Assembly: GCA_026710525.1 (NCBI GenBank)
Contig: JAPOQT010000204.1
Span: 1 to 5,748, forward strand
Source of the DNA: Pseudomonadota bacterium
GTDB taxonomy: Bacteria > Bdellovibrionota_B > Oligoflexia > Oligoflexales > Bin106
Direction of reading: 5' to 3'
Length of the DNA: 5,748 nt
Position numbers and translations under genes: made by a program. Positions within the stretch are counted from its first letter, which is position 1; the number at the start of each line of letters is the position of its first letter. Below, in pieces: positions 1-5,748 of this stretch. The notes below the pieces were generated by a model that did no database searches, was not told where the DNA came from, and was given only the letters and a program-made list of their open reading frames with translations.

Positions 1-416
1 GTAGAAGAAGAATAGTTTGACGCTTATCACCCGTGTGAGAACAAACCATTATTTGCCAGTAAACACTGACCTTAATACTGACCCGATGACATCTCTCACA
101 AGTAATGTTGTGATTTATGATTCAACGAACTCACTATCAGGGAAGTCTGATGATGAGAATGGTTTTCGATAAATAAAAAGGAGTATCGTTAGATATTAAA
201 TTTTTAATGATTGACAAAAAACCTGTTATTCAAGTGGTTTGCGATTTTTACTCATCTTGAAATGTTAAAGTCAGGACAAAATTGTTCGACTTGCCTAATG
301 AAAGTTTTTCCAAAGGAGGGTTATGATGAACAACTAATATGTTGGGTTAACATGTTGGCATTGAGACAGAGCGCAGATCAACACGGGTTTAGGTAAAAAA
401 TGATTTGTCTTATGGC
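1..416. other. Stretch without a supportable gene
   Basis: This is the region downstream of the minus-strand gene cluster. I see no long ORF, tRNA, rRNA, CRISPR array or convincing terminator. It does hold several short open frames. One on the plus strand is open from 5 to 172, ends in TAA and reads like protein, with possible starts TTG 17, GTG 35 and ATG 86. A second on the plus strand runs from ATG 207 to TGA 258-260. A third, TTG 211 to 396, overlaps it in another frame. A minus-strand frame with a CxxC pair is open from about 124 to the left edge. A strong Shine-Dalgarno-like site lies at 312-319, but only a 3- to 5-codon ORF follows it. The simplest reading is intergenic DNA with possible decayed gene ends. 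None of these frames is long enough or recognisable enough to call. Confidence 0.5.
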
Positions 417-2006
417 TTAAACAGAGACAAGGATATAATAACTGAGCTCGTTACACTCGCCCCTCACCTCTTGTTGACCTTGATCCTGATGAGAAGTTTT
501 TGGCGCCCCGGCCTTTGGTGCTAAATCAGTAGCCCATACTCGATCCACATTACGACTGATCCATCCTTCACATGTATAACGCTCTACTTGCCGAAGTTGG
601 TAGCCAAAATCATGTAAACAACGAACAAAAGATTTGCCATGTTCCTGACATAATATTTGCTGGTGACTCAAAACAGTCACCAGCAAGGGTTTGTCATTAA
701 CCTTGTTTTTTTCTTTATCTTCTTTTTCTGATGACTCCAGGAGTCCAGCTAATTGAAATAACTGACGTAACTGGGCGGTGAACTCAACCAAACTAGGGAC
801 TTCAAAAGCGGTCATAACTATCATAGCAGGGCTGTTAAGGTAAGATGCCGAGTGGCCACTATCCTTTGGACGGTCTTTGCTGAGTATGCCGAGTTTCTTA
901 CCCTTATAATCACAGAACTCAATGTGTTGAATAAGGTCGTCGAGATGATTTTCAGCGAGTAGTCGCAGAGTTTGGTTGGTTTGGCTGTGACTAGCATGGT
1001 GTTTTACTTGTCTGCCTTGTGGCACGCTGATAATTCTTGCCATATCAGTGAGTTCTTCATCTCCTGTCACCGAGTGATAGATGTGTTTAATCCGGTCTTC
1101 ATGTTTATTGTGAGCACAAAAAACCGTGACACGGTATCCTACTTGAGCCAGCAGCGCTCCTAGTGAGCCATCGTAGTCTCCCCCCAACAAAACCAGTGGA
1201 TTTTCTGTTCCTGATTCACCGAGAAAAAACTGGATGCGCTGGATGATTTTTTGATAAAACTGGGGTTGATCATATTCATAAGATAGGGGATCCATGGTGC
1301 GATCAAGACCCATATAATGCCAGAGTACTCTCGTATCACCCCAAATATGATGAATGGTCGCCTGAGAGGTTGGTTGGCCTGCCACCAAGTAAAACGAGGA
1401 GAGTTTAGGGTTATCAAAGGTTGATTGGAAGAGAAATATCAGGTGCCGAAACCAGAGAAGAGTCATATCAAGAGGTGGGGTGAACATAGGAGTGTTTGGT
1501 TGGCCGTCTTGAGCGAAAGTGATTTCTTCCATATGAAGGGTCACAAGGAGCTTCTGAGTGCTAGGGGATATTTTGATGGCAAACTCACCTTTGAGTACTG
1601 CTAGTTTGTAACCTGTTAGTTCCGGAAATAATCGCTGAATTTCAATGCGCTTATTTGTGAGTTCACTGGTATTAACAGGTGTCTCTTGGTGGTCATGATT
1701 CAGGTCTTCAGCCGTCATAAACCAGTGGATAAAGTGTTGCCACCCCCGATAGAACTTGGCCATCGGCTCAAGATGATCCAAGCTCTCTAGAATGTGATCG
1801 AAATAATCATCCGGATTGCTGAGATCTATGGTGGCATCGTCTCGTGTCAGTGTCACTTTCGACGTGACTTTAATCGGTAATTGTCCTATGAGAGCCAGCT
1901 TATCTGGTGGCAAACAATATAGCTGGTTACTTTGATGCTCGGGTATGATAGCCATCAAGGAATGGTAGCTCTGGGAGCGATCTTGATGATTCAGGGGCAA
2001 TCTCAT
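417..2006 (-). CDS. CFA-synthase-like, diverged SAM methyltransferase-fold protein
   Basis: This is a 529-residue protein with no signal peptide or clear membrane segment. Its first ~220 residues are unrecognised. From ~229 the order of motifs resembles the cyclopropane-fatty-acid-synthase family of SAM-dependent methyltransferases. LDRTMDPLSYEYD (234-246) sits where the family has its LDxTMxYSxxYF motif. PLVLLGGDYDGSLGALLAQV (270-289) is in the SAM-binding motif I position, followed by the strand GYRVTVF (290-296). IEFCDYK (362-368) matches the family DYR region. AMIVMTAFE (394-402) matches the strand ending in the Glu that binds bicarbonate in CFA synthases. FTAQLRQLFQLAGLL (409-423) resembles the helix before strand 5. 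The family's usual GCGWGG glycine motif is altered to GGDYDG, and no acidic residue follows strand 2, so SAM binding may be weak or lost. A charged insert lies at 426-438. At 529 residues it is longer than the usual ~400. The ATG is supported by a ribosome binding site overlapping the upstream stop. The existence of the gene is near certain. The family is inferred by eye, and a non-enzymatic relative or unrelated Rossmann-like protein is possible. Confidence 0.5.
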   Translation of the reverse strand: MRLPLNHQDRSQSYHSLMAIIPEHQSNQLYCLPPDKLALIGQLPIKVTSKVTLTRDDATIDLSNPDDYFDHILESLDHLEPMAKFYRGWQHFIHWFMTAEDLNHDHQETPVNTSELTNKRIEIQRLFPELTGYKLAVLKGEFAIKISPSTQKLLVTLHMEEITFAQDGQPNTPMFTPPLDMTLLWFRHLIFLFQSTFDNPKLSSFYLVAGQPTSQATIHHIWGDTRVLWHYMGLDRTMDPLSYEYDQPQFYQKIIQRIQFFLGESGTENPLVLLGGDYDGSLGALLAQVGYRVTVFCAHNKHEDRIKHIYHSVTGDEELTDMARIISVPQGRQVKHHASHSQTNQTLRLLAENHLDDLIQHIEFCDYKGKKLGILSKDRPKDSGHSASYLNSPAMIVMTAFEVPSLVEFTAQLRQLFQLAGLLESSEKEDKEKNKVNDKPLLVTVLSHQQILCQEHGKSFVRCLHDFGYQLRQVERYTCEGWISRNVDRVWATDLAPKAGAPKTSHQDQGQQEVRGECNELSYYILVSV

Positions 2007-2018
2007 GGGTGATCACCT
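2007..2018 (-). promoter_or_regulatory. Ribosome binding site overlapping the upstream stop codon
   Basis: Reading the minus strand, AGGTGATC (2018-2011) is a long match to the anti-Shine-Dalgarno complement. AGGTGA ends six bases before the ATG at 2006. The same bases contain the TGA stop (2015-2013) of the upstream gene, and only six bases separate the two coding regions. This fixes the start of the 529-residue protein and implies translational coupling: ribosomes finishing the membrane protein can re-initiate directly on this gene. Confidence 0.75.
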
Positions 2019-2702
2019 ACTCTTGCCTTGACGATCAATATCATCAGGAACGGCCCACCATGAGAGATTCTTGTATGATAAAAGAATAGATTCATAATAA
2101 TGACCAGGTGAATAATCGTGGGACTCAAGGGACCATGAAACGGGAATGGAAGCGTAAAGAGATATTTTTTTGATACCAACAAAGTGATTATCAGAAGCAG
2201 CACCCCTTGTACTCACATCTAGCACCCCTCTGGTTAAGAGAGTTTGATCACCTTTTTTAATCAGAACAAGGTCAATTTTTTTCGGACCTTGCCATTGTTG
2301 CTGCTGACTCTTTAACCAGGCATAAAGACTTTTTTCGGCAGCAGAGTTTCTCTCGAGATAAAGATAACGTATGGTACCTCGACGAGAAAAATGATGAATG
2401 TCATGGTGATCACCCTCGATGATAGGTCTCATGGCAGGTGGAAGTAATGGCTTGAGGGCGGTGGCGCCAGCAGAAGACACCCTAGGCTCTAAGAAAGACT
2501 CAAACGAATAGGGCGGGGCAGATAGAATGTCAATACCATCTAAATAAACGTGATCGAAGGGCCCAAAGTTGTCATCATTGATAGAGATATAGACGTCATA
2601 GTCGAGATTATGATGAGTCCTATTGATTAAAAAATAAACAGAGCACATCACCCCAATAAATAAGCTAGTCACAAGGATTGTTATGCGCTGGAAACTTATC
2701 AT
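2013..2702 (-). CDS. Membrane-anchored protein with a phage tail-tube (gp19/Hcp-like) domain
   Basis: The protein is 229 residues from the ATG at 2702; longer starts exist at ATG 2756 and TTG 2762. A short MISFQR head is followed by one hydrophobic segment (residues ~7-26, ITILVTSLFIGVMCSVYFLI) and then a polar stretch, which suggests a signal anchor with the rest outside the cytoplasm. Residues ~34-216 read like the phage tail-tube fold of T4 gp19 and related tail proteins. An opening strand YDVYISI leads to a GPFDHVYLDGIDI turn, as in 'G-F-x-x-V-x-G-L'. Next come a TIRYLYLERN strand, SLYAWLK in the place of the family's 'lyaWl', the strand IDLVLIKKGDQ, and finally YASIPVSW and YYESILLSYKNLSW, which parallel the family's closing 'a-P-v...va-E-s-l-e-l-sye-l'. 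Free tail-tube proteins lack a membrane anchor, so this layout is odd. I chose 2702 because a promoter candidate would start transcription near 2759 and because the membrane segment then begins the protein. The Shine-Dalgarno there is weak. It is coupled to the downstream methyltransferase-like gene. The gene is real; the fold is an inference, and Hcp-like or unrelated beta-rich proteins are alternatives. Confidence 0.5.
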   Translation of the reverse strand: MISFQRITILVTSLFIGVMCSVYFLINRTHHNLDYDVYISINDDNFGPFDHVYLDGIDILSAPPYSFESFLEPRVSSAGATALKPLLPPAMRPIIEGDHHDIHHFSRRGTIRYLYLERNSAAEKSLYAWLKSQQQQWQGPKKIDLVLIKKGDQTLLTRGVLDVSTRGAASDNHFVGIKKISLYASIPVSWSLESHDYSPGHYYESILLSYKNLSWWAVPDDIDRQGKSR

Positions 2703-2765
2703 AAATAGGCTCAGATAACAAGGTGTTGTGACGCCATAATGGGTAGGTGAACTCATAGCCAATTC

Positions 2766-2794
2766 ATACTACTGAATAATATTGCGGTTTTCAA
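2766..2794 (-). promoter_or_regulatory. Candidate sigma70 promoter for the tail-tube-like/methyltransferase-like pair
   Basis: On the minus strand TTGAAA (2794-2789, 5/6 match to the -35 consensus) is followed after 17 bases by TAGTAT (2771-2766, 4/6 match to the -10, keeping the key A2 and T6). Transcription would begin near 2759. That is inside or beyond the TTG 2762 start and only three bases before ATG 2756, so it favours initiation at ATG 2702 with a leader of about 57 bases. It lies in the 95-base gap after ridA, in which I find no clear terminator, so read-through from ridA is also possible. Confidence 0.45.
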
Positions 2795-2857
2795 GATATT
2801 TTTTTGCCACCATTGGGGGGATCAAAAAGTCTAAAAATTCTGAGTGACTTAAATTGA

Positions 2858-3259
2858 TTAACCCTTGTTTTTGGCATAAGCAATGGCGTCAATTTCTACC
2901 AAAGCGCCACAGGGTAATTCTTTTACTGCCACAGTTGCCCTCACGGGATATGGCTTAGCAAAATACTGAGAGTACACTTGGTTCACGGCAGTAAAATGGT
3001 CCATGGTTGTTAAAAAAATAGTGGTTTTAATCACTTGCTCAAATGACGATCCTCCCGCCTTCAGTACGGCAGCTAAATTTTTGAGCACCTGGTGGGCTTG
3101 GGCTGTAACGTCACGAGGGACTATTTCTCCAGTGGCAGGGACAATAGGAACCTGACCAGATAAAAACAGCAAGTGACCGCTCTGGTCATAACGGATAGCC
3201 TGGGAGTAGGGACCAATAGCTTCTGGCGCATCCACTGATGATACTTCTGTTATTGTCAT
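2858..3259 (-). CDS. ridA: RidA family enamine/imine deaminase
   Basis: This is a complete 133-residue member of the RidA/YjgF/YER057c/UK114 family, a usual length for it. The family acts in the cytoplasm as a trimer. It hydrolyses reactive enamine/imine intermediates such as 2-aminoacrylate, released by PLP-dependent dehydratases, to 2-oxoacids and ammonia, protecting PLP enzymes from damage. Visible signatures are GPYSQAI (16-22), LFLSGQVPIVPATGEIV (31-47), QVLKNLAAVLKAGGSS (57-72), KTTIFLTTMDHF (78-89), VNQVYSQYF (92-100), YPVRATV (104-110) and the C-terminal LVEIDAIA (120-127). Tyr18, Arg107 and Glu122 correspond to the active-site Tyr, the carboxylate-binding Arg and the Glu of RidA proper, so deaminase activity is expected. 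The family's Cys two residues after the Arg is Thr109 here. The ATG is preceded by GAGGTA (3269-3264) at good spacing. It appears to have its own promoter and need not be functionally linked to its neighbours. Confidence 0.95.
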   Translation of the reverse strand: MTITEVSSVDAPEAIGPYSQAIRYDQSGHLLFLSGQVPIVPATGEIVPRDVTAQAHQVLKNLAAVLKAGGSSFEQVIKTTIFLTTMDHFTAVNQVYSQYFAKPYPVRATVAVKELPCGALVEIDAIAYAKNKG

Positions 3260-3282
3260 TTGCTACCTCGATTATTGGTTGT

Positions 3283-3311
3283 ATTATATCTTTATGATTA
3301 TGGGTAAACGG
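3283..3311 (-). promoter_or_regulatory. Candidate promoter of ridA
   Basis: Within the 59-base gap upstream of ridA the minus strand has a perfect TATAAT -10 box (3288-3283). No strong -35 is present. CCGTTT (3311-3306) sits at 17-base spacing, and TTTACC (3308-3303) is a better match but at only 14 bases. Transcription would start near 3276, giving a short leader of about 17 bases that contains the GAGGTA ribosome binding site at 3269-3264. No terminator is visible after the preceding TPR-like gene, so ridA may also receive read-through. Confidence 0.5.
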
Positions 3312-3318
3312 TTGTTTT

Positions 3319-4389
3319 TTAAGAGGTTGTCACTGGCTGCTTCGAGACATGAGCTTCACTGTCCTTTAATTCACTATGTATCCATTCTTCGTATTGATCT
3401 AATAGTGGTGCCATATCTGCAGGTAAGTTAGCCATGTGATGTCGTCTGATTTGTGTGATCAGATGCAAAGACTCTTGATACTTATGGAGTGCTAAGTGTG
3501 CTTGTAATTCATGGACGCTTAGTATTAAAGGAAACACCACCCCTGGTTCTCGAGTTTGCCAAATAATTTGGATAACCTTGTGATAATGACCAGCTCCTCC
3601 TAAGGCTCCCGTATATTCAATGAGAAAGTCAGGATCTCTTTCACCATGATGATAAAAAACCTCGAGTCTGTCGACCTTTTTTTGGAATATCTCTTGCTGA
3701 TTTTGCGCAAGTTGGTTGTCATCTGTTGAGGTCAGGCTATTATTCAGGTCCATATCACAGGCTAGAGATTCGCCAAGCCAAGATTTTTTCCCTTGAGCCA
3801 AAGCTAACATTTTGGCTGCCATGTCCTCTTCAGGAGTTTCTTCTGCCACTAAGAGTTCACGACATAGTTTCCACAAACTCATCATATTAGGATCAATATC
3901 TAGCCCACAATTCAGCCAAGTATAAGCGAGATCAAAGCGTTGTGTTGCCATTAAGATTTTAGTCAGGTTCAAAATGGGGATCAGTTCAAGGGGTCTGAGA
4001 TGATGGGCTTGTTTTAGGTTGAGTTCAGATCTTTCTAAGTGTCCGCATTTCATAGCGGTAAGTCCCTCAATCACTAAAAAATCATAATCATGTTTTGGTT
4101 TGTGCTCAGAATTCTGATCAACAAAATCAAGCAGAGACTGATATTTTTTGAGGTGAAGAATCTCACGGCATATTTCTTGGAATTCTGTGGTGTTTGACAT
4201 GTGGTGAGATGTGATCCACTGAGGTAACCAAAGGTCAAATGCCCTAGACTCATTTATTTCGGTCTCGGTAAATAACTGCCACAGGGTGGGTGCCACTTGA
4301 CTGGTTAGGGAAGGGTCATCTTCATCATCAGAGTAATGGTGGTCTAGTTGCGTACTTTGTTTTTGCTCGGCAGACAAGGATGTCTTCAT
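3319..4389 (-). CDS. TPR-like repeat protein of unknown function
   Basis: This is a 356-residue soluble, helix-rich protein with no signal peptide or membrane segment. The N-terminus is polar and acidic (a DDEDD cluster at ~21-25). The clearest tetratricopeptide-like units are ~103-133 (a GLTAMKCGHLERSELNLKQA core ending in LRP) and ~137-168 (NLTKILMATQRFDLAYTWL, ending in IDPN). Both show the small-residue, Gly/Gln-turn, Ala, Pro spacing of TPRs. Further helix pairs follow at ~254-278 and ~287-318, with a charged linker at ~185-245 between them. TPR arrays act as protein-protein scaffolds, so a binding or assembly role is likely, but the partner is not evident. The ATG at 4389 is supported by GGAGTGA six bases upstream. 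It follows the upstream unknown gene by 38 bases and is probably cotranscribed with it. Confidence 0.6.
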   Translation of the reverse strand: MKTSLSAEQKQSTQLDHHYSDDEDDPSLTSQVAPTLWQLFTETEINESRAFDLWLPQWITSHHMSNTTEFQEICREILHLKKYQSLLDFVDQNSEHKPKHDYDFLVIEGLTAMKCGHLERSELNLKQAHHLRPLELIPILNLTKILMATQRFDLAYTWLNCGLDIDPNMMSLWKLCRELLVAEETPEEDMAAKMLALAQGKKSWLGESLACDMDLNNSLTSTDDNQLAQNQQEIFQKKVDRLEVFYHHGERDPDFLIEYTGALGGAGHYHKVIQIIWQTREPGVVFPLILSVHELQAHLALHKYQESLHLITQIRRHHMANLPADMAPLLDQYEEWIHSELKDSEAHVSKQPVTTS

Positions 4390-4395
4390 ATGATG

Positions 4396-4402
4396 TCACT
4401 CC
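4396..4402 (-). promoter_or_regulatory. Ribosome binding site of the TPR-like gene
   Basis: On the minus strand GGAGTGA (4402-4396) lies six bases before the ATG at 4389, inside the 38-base gap that follows the TAG stop of the upstream gene. It supports the chosen start. I see no promoter in this short gap, consistent with a shared transcript. Confidence 0.65.
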
Positions 4403-4427
4403 GATCTTAGTGATGATTATCCGTGGG

Positions 4428-5748
4428 CTATGATGCCAACTTTGTTTTGCTATTCATAAGGTTGCCACCGAAAGGGAGCACATCTTGAGAAGATGACTCC
4501 TGAAGATCTGTGAGGCTTGAATGAATCGAAGGATATGAAGGAATTGGCACCTTTAAAGTCATGTTACCCGCCACTCTGAATTCAGAGTAAGCGTCACTGA
4601 GAATAAAAGCCTCCAAGTCTCTCAGAACCGCCAGAGGTACGCTGGTTCTTTGTAAGGCCTTCAAAGCCTGATAATGAGAAGGTATCATTAACAAGGCTAA
4701 CCTAAAAGTCATTTTCATCATATCTTGAGCAATATCAAGACAATTTTTCTTGGCGGTTACTCGAGAAAGATGGAGCCAAGCCATCCTTTCTTCACCGGCG
4801 AGGCTCCGATACCACTTAACTGCTATTTTTTTGGTAGGATTTTGTTTGTAAAGAGTTTGGTCGGTGAGGGTCGTTAGTGGAAAAAGGGGTGCTAACCTGA
4901 AGAGGTCACCTTGGATACCAATGAGGCCTAAATACTCAAAGAGGTAGGAGGCACAAATAGAGTAGTCGCTATTTGCCATATGTGGGACACCTGGTATGCC
5001 AAGAGCTGCGTATGGGTGAACGTAGTTTTCAGCAACTCGCTTGCTGGGTCGTTTAAGCCATAAGTAGCCCTTCAAGCTATCGAGGATCCTTTCTTCTAAG
5101 GAGTTCTCTGGTGGTGACTTCCACCGAGTCACTTGATGACGGTAAGAGACGTGACTCACTAACTCGGGAATACGATAACCACATTTTTGGAGGGCTAAGA
5201 AGGTATTCACTGACGATTCAGCCATGCGATAGCCAACAGTTTTTTGTATCACAGATACATCAAGGTTCTGAGTCATATAATAGGTTTTTCTGTTTTCACC
5301 TGATACTTGCCATAATTCCTCAAGATAAGGTAATGATTCAGTTCTTGCGAGTAAAACAGTGGTAGTTCGCCATGCTTCGTCAGACTTTTGCAATTTCATA
5401 GAATTGCTCAAATAGGATTTTAACTCACCACTAATCAAATAACCGTTTTGGATCATCTCATGGACAATTTTGTAAGATAAGTGGCCAAGTTGCCGATGGC
5501 GGGCAAAAGTGAGGAATCTTTTAAGTTGATGATACTTTGGGCTGTTGATTCGATCAAGAAAGGTGTTAATGGTATCGGCTTCCAGCTGATCATCTTCAAC
5601 ACAAACCGCGAGTAAAGATAGCATAATTTGGGCGTGAACAGGGTTATGGATCGGTGAGTTTTCTAAGTACTGAGTTGCCGCTTTTTTAAGGGCTGGAAAG
5701 GTCACATCAAAGGCGTAATCATGGTGATGTTTTTGGGCTTCAAGAATA
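4428..5748 (-). CDS. Helix-rich protein of unknown function, 5' end beyond the window
   Basis: I do not recognise this protein. At least 439 residues lie inside the window. A GTG at 5705 could serve as a start, but the frame stays open for 14 more codons to the right edge (ILEAQKHHHDYAFD) and reads on smoothly. I see no ribosome binding site in front of that GTG, so the N-terminus is probably outside. The visible part is mostly amphipathic helices with no signal peptide. Counting from the GTG, the early part (~1-170) looks like successive helical hairpins, possibly a diverged TPR-like or alpha-solenoid region. A middle part (~225-275) is richer in Pro, Gly, Tyr and Cys (HPYAALGIPGVPHMANSDY). 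A further helical stretch follows at ~295-370. The last ~50 residues are Ser/Thr-rich and probably disordered, ending in TAG. Its neighbour 38 bases downstream is a TPR-like protein, so the two may form a pair. Confidence 0.65.
   Translation of the reverse strand, partial: ILEAQKHHHDYAFDVTFPALKKAATQYLENSPIHNPVHAQIMLSLLAVCVEDDQLEADTINTFLDRINSPKYHQLKRFLTFARHRQLGHLSYKIVHEMIQNGYLISGELKSYLSNSMKLQKSDEAWRTTTVLLARTESLPYLEELWQVSGENRKTYYMTQNLDVSVIQKTVGYRMAESSVNTFLALQKCGYRIPELVSHVSYRHQVTRWKSPPENSLEERILDSLKGYLWLKRPSKRVAENYVHPYAALGIPGVPHMANSDYSICASYLFEYLGLIGIQGDLFRLAPLFPLTTLTDQTLYKQNPTKKIAVKWYRSLAGEERMAWLHLSRVTAKKNCLDIAQDMMKMTFRLALLMIPSHYQALKALQRTSVPLAVLRDLEAFILSDAYSEFRVAGNMTLKVPIPSYPSIHSSLTDLQESSSQDVLPFGGNLMNSKTKLAS

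Noticed and set aside
211..240. TTGACA at 211-216 as a plus-strand -35 box
   Set aside because: At 17-base spacing the -10 position reads GTGGTT, which does not resemble TATAAT, and no gene follows on that strand.
216..241. Terminator for the minus-strand cluster: AAACC/GGTTT stem followed by a T run
   Set aside because: The stem is only five pairs with two G-C pairs and a 12-base loop, and it lies about 180 bases past the last stop codon. It is too weak to call.
211..396. Plus-strand 61-codon frame from TTG 211
   Set aside because: It has a TTG start without a ribosome binding site, overlaps another equally protein-like frame, shows no recognisable motif and lies in the AT-rich spacer. I do not call it as a gene.
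1100..1210. The PLVLLGGDYDG region read as a T6SS TssC-type sheath motif (Pf-x-vLiGDYeF)
   Set aside because: The local resemblance is tempting beside a tube-like gene. The motifs before and after it fit the cyclopropane-synthase order better, and no other sheath signature is seen.
972..1417. Open frames 972-1163 (plus) and 1160-1417 (minus, other frame) inside the 529-residue gene
   Set aside because: They are shadows of the longer coding frame, without ribosome binding sites or recognisable sequence.
2003..2203. Minus-strand frame overlapping the end of the tail-tube-like gene
   Set aside because: It overlaps a better supported gene in another frame. The hydrophobic look of its translation follows from the AT-rich codons of the real gene.
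2803..2826. Hairpin of the G-rich and T-rich stretch after ridA as a terminator
   Set aside because: The CCCCCC/GGTGG pairing has a mismatch, and on the minus strand the run that follows is A, not T. It does not have the form of an intrinsic terminator.
5111..5365. Plus-strand 84-codon frame opposite the unknown helical gene
   Set aside because: It is antisense to a much longer coherent coding frame and has no ribosome binding site or motif.

Overview
The window carries five genes, all on the minus strand, so transcription runs from high to low coordinates. The composition is moderately AT-rich, spacing is tight, Shine-Dalgarno sites are recognisable and a bacterial-type RidA is present. Together these point to a bacterium, most likely a Gram-negative proteobacterium. 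I cannot place it more precisely. TAA, TAG and TGA all serve as stops, so the code looks standard.

Layout in order of transcription. (1) 5748-4428: a large helix-rich protein of unknown function. Its frame is open to the right edge, so its N-terminus lies outside the window. (2) 4389-3319: a TPR-like protein 38 bp downstream with a good ribosome binding site, probably in the same transcript. (3) 3259-2858: ridA, the only confidently named gene, with its own TATAAT-type promoter. (4) 2702 (or 2756/2762)-2013: a protein with one N-terminal membrane segment followed by what reads like a phage tail-tube (gp19/Hcp-like) domain. A promoter candidate just upstream favours the shorter start. (5) 2006-417: a 529-residue protein whose second half resembles a diverged class I SAM methyltransferase of the cyclopropane-fatty-acid-synthase type. 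Its ribosome binding site overlaps the stop codon of gene 4, so the two are probably translationally coupled. Positions 1-416 hold no gene I can support, only short open frames and isolated Shine-Dalgarno-like sites.

Functional picture. RidA is a housekeeping enzamine/imine deaminase and gives no clue to the rest. The most unusual part is the coupled pair at 2702-417: a membrane-anchored tail-tube-like protein made together with a degenerate methyltransferase-like protein. Both assignments rest on reading motifs by eye and need profile or structure searches. The upstream pair (TPR-like plus unknown helical protein) may be a separate unit. Nothing in the sequence proves that the two pairs work together.
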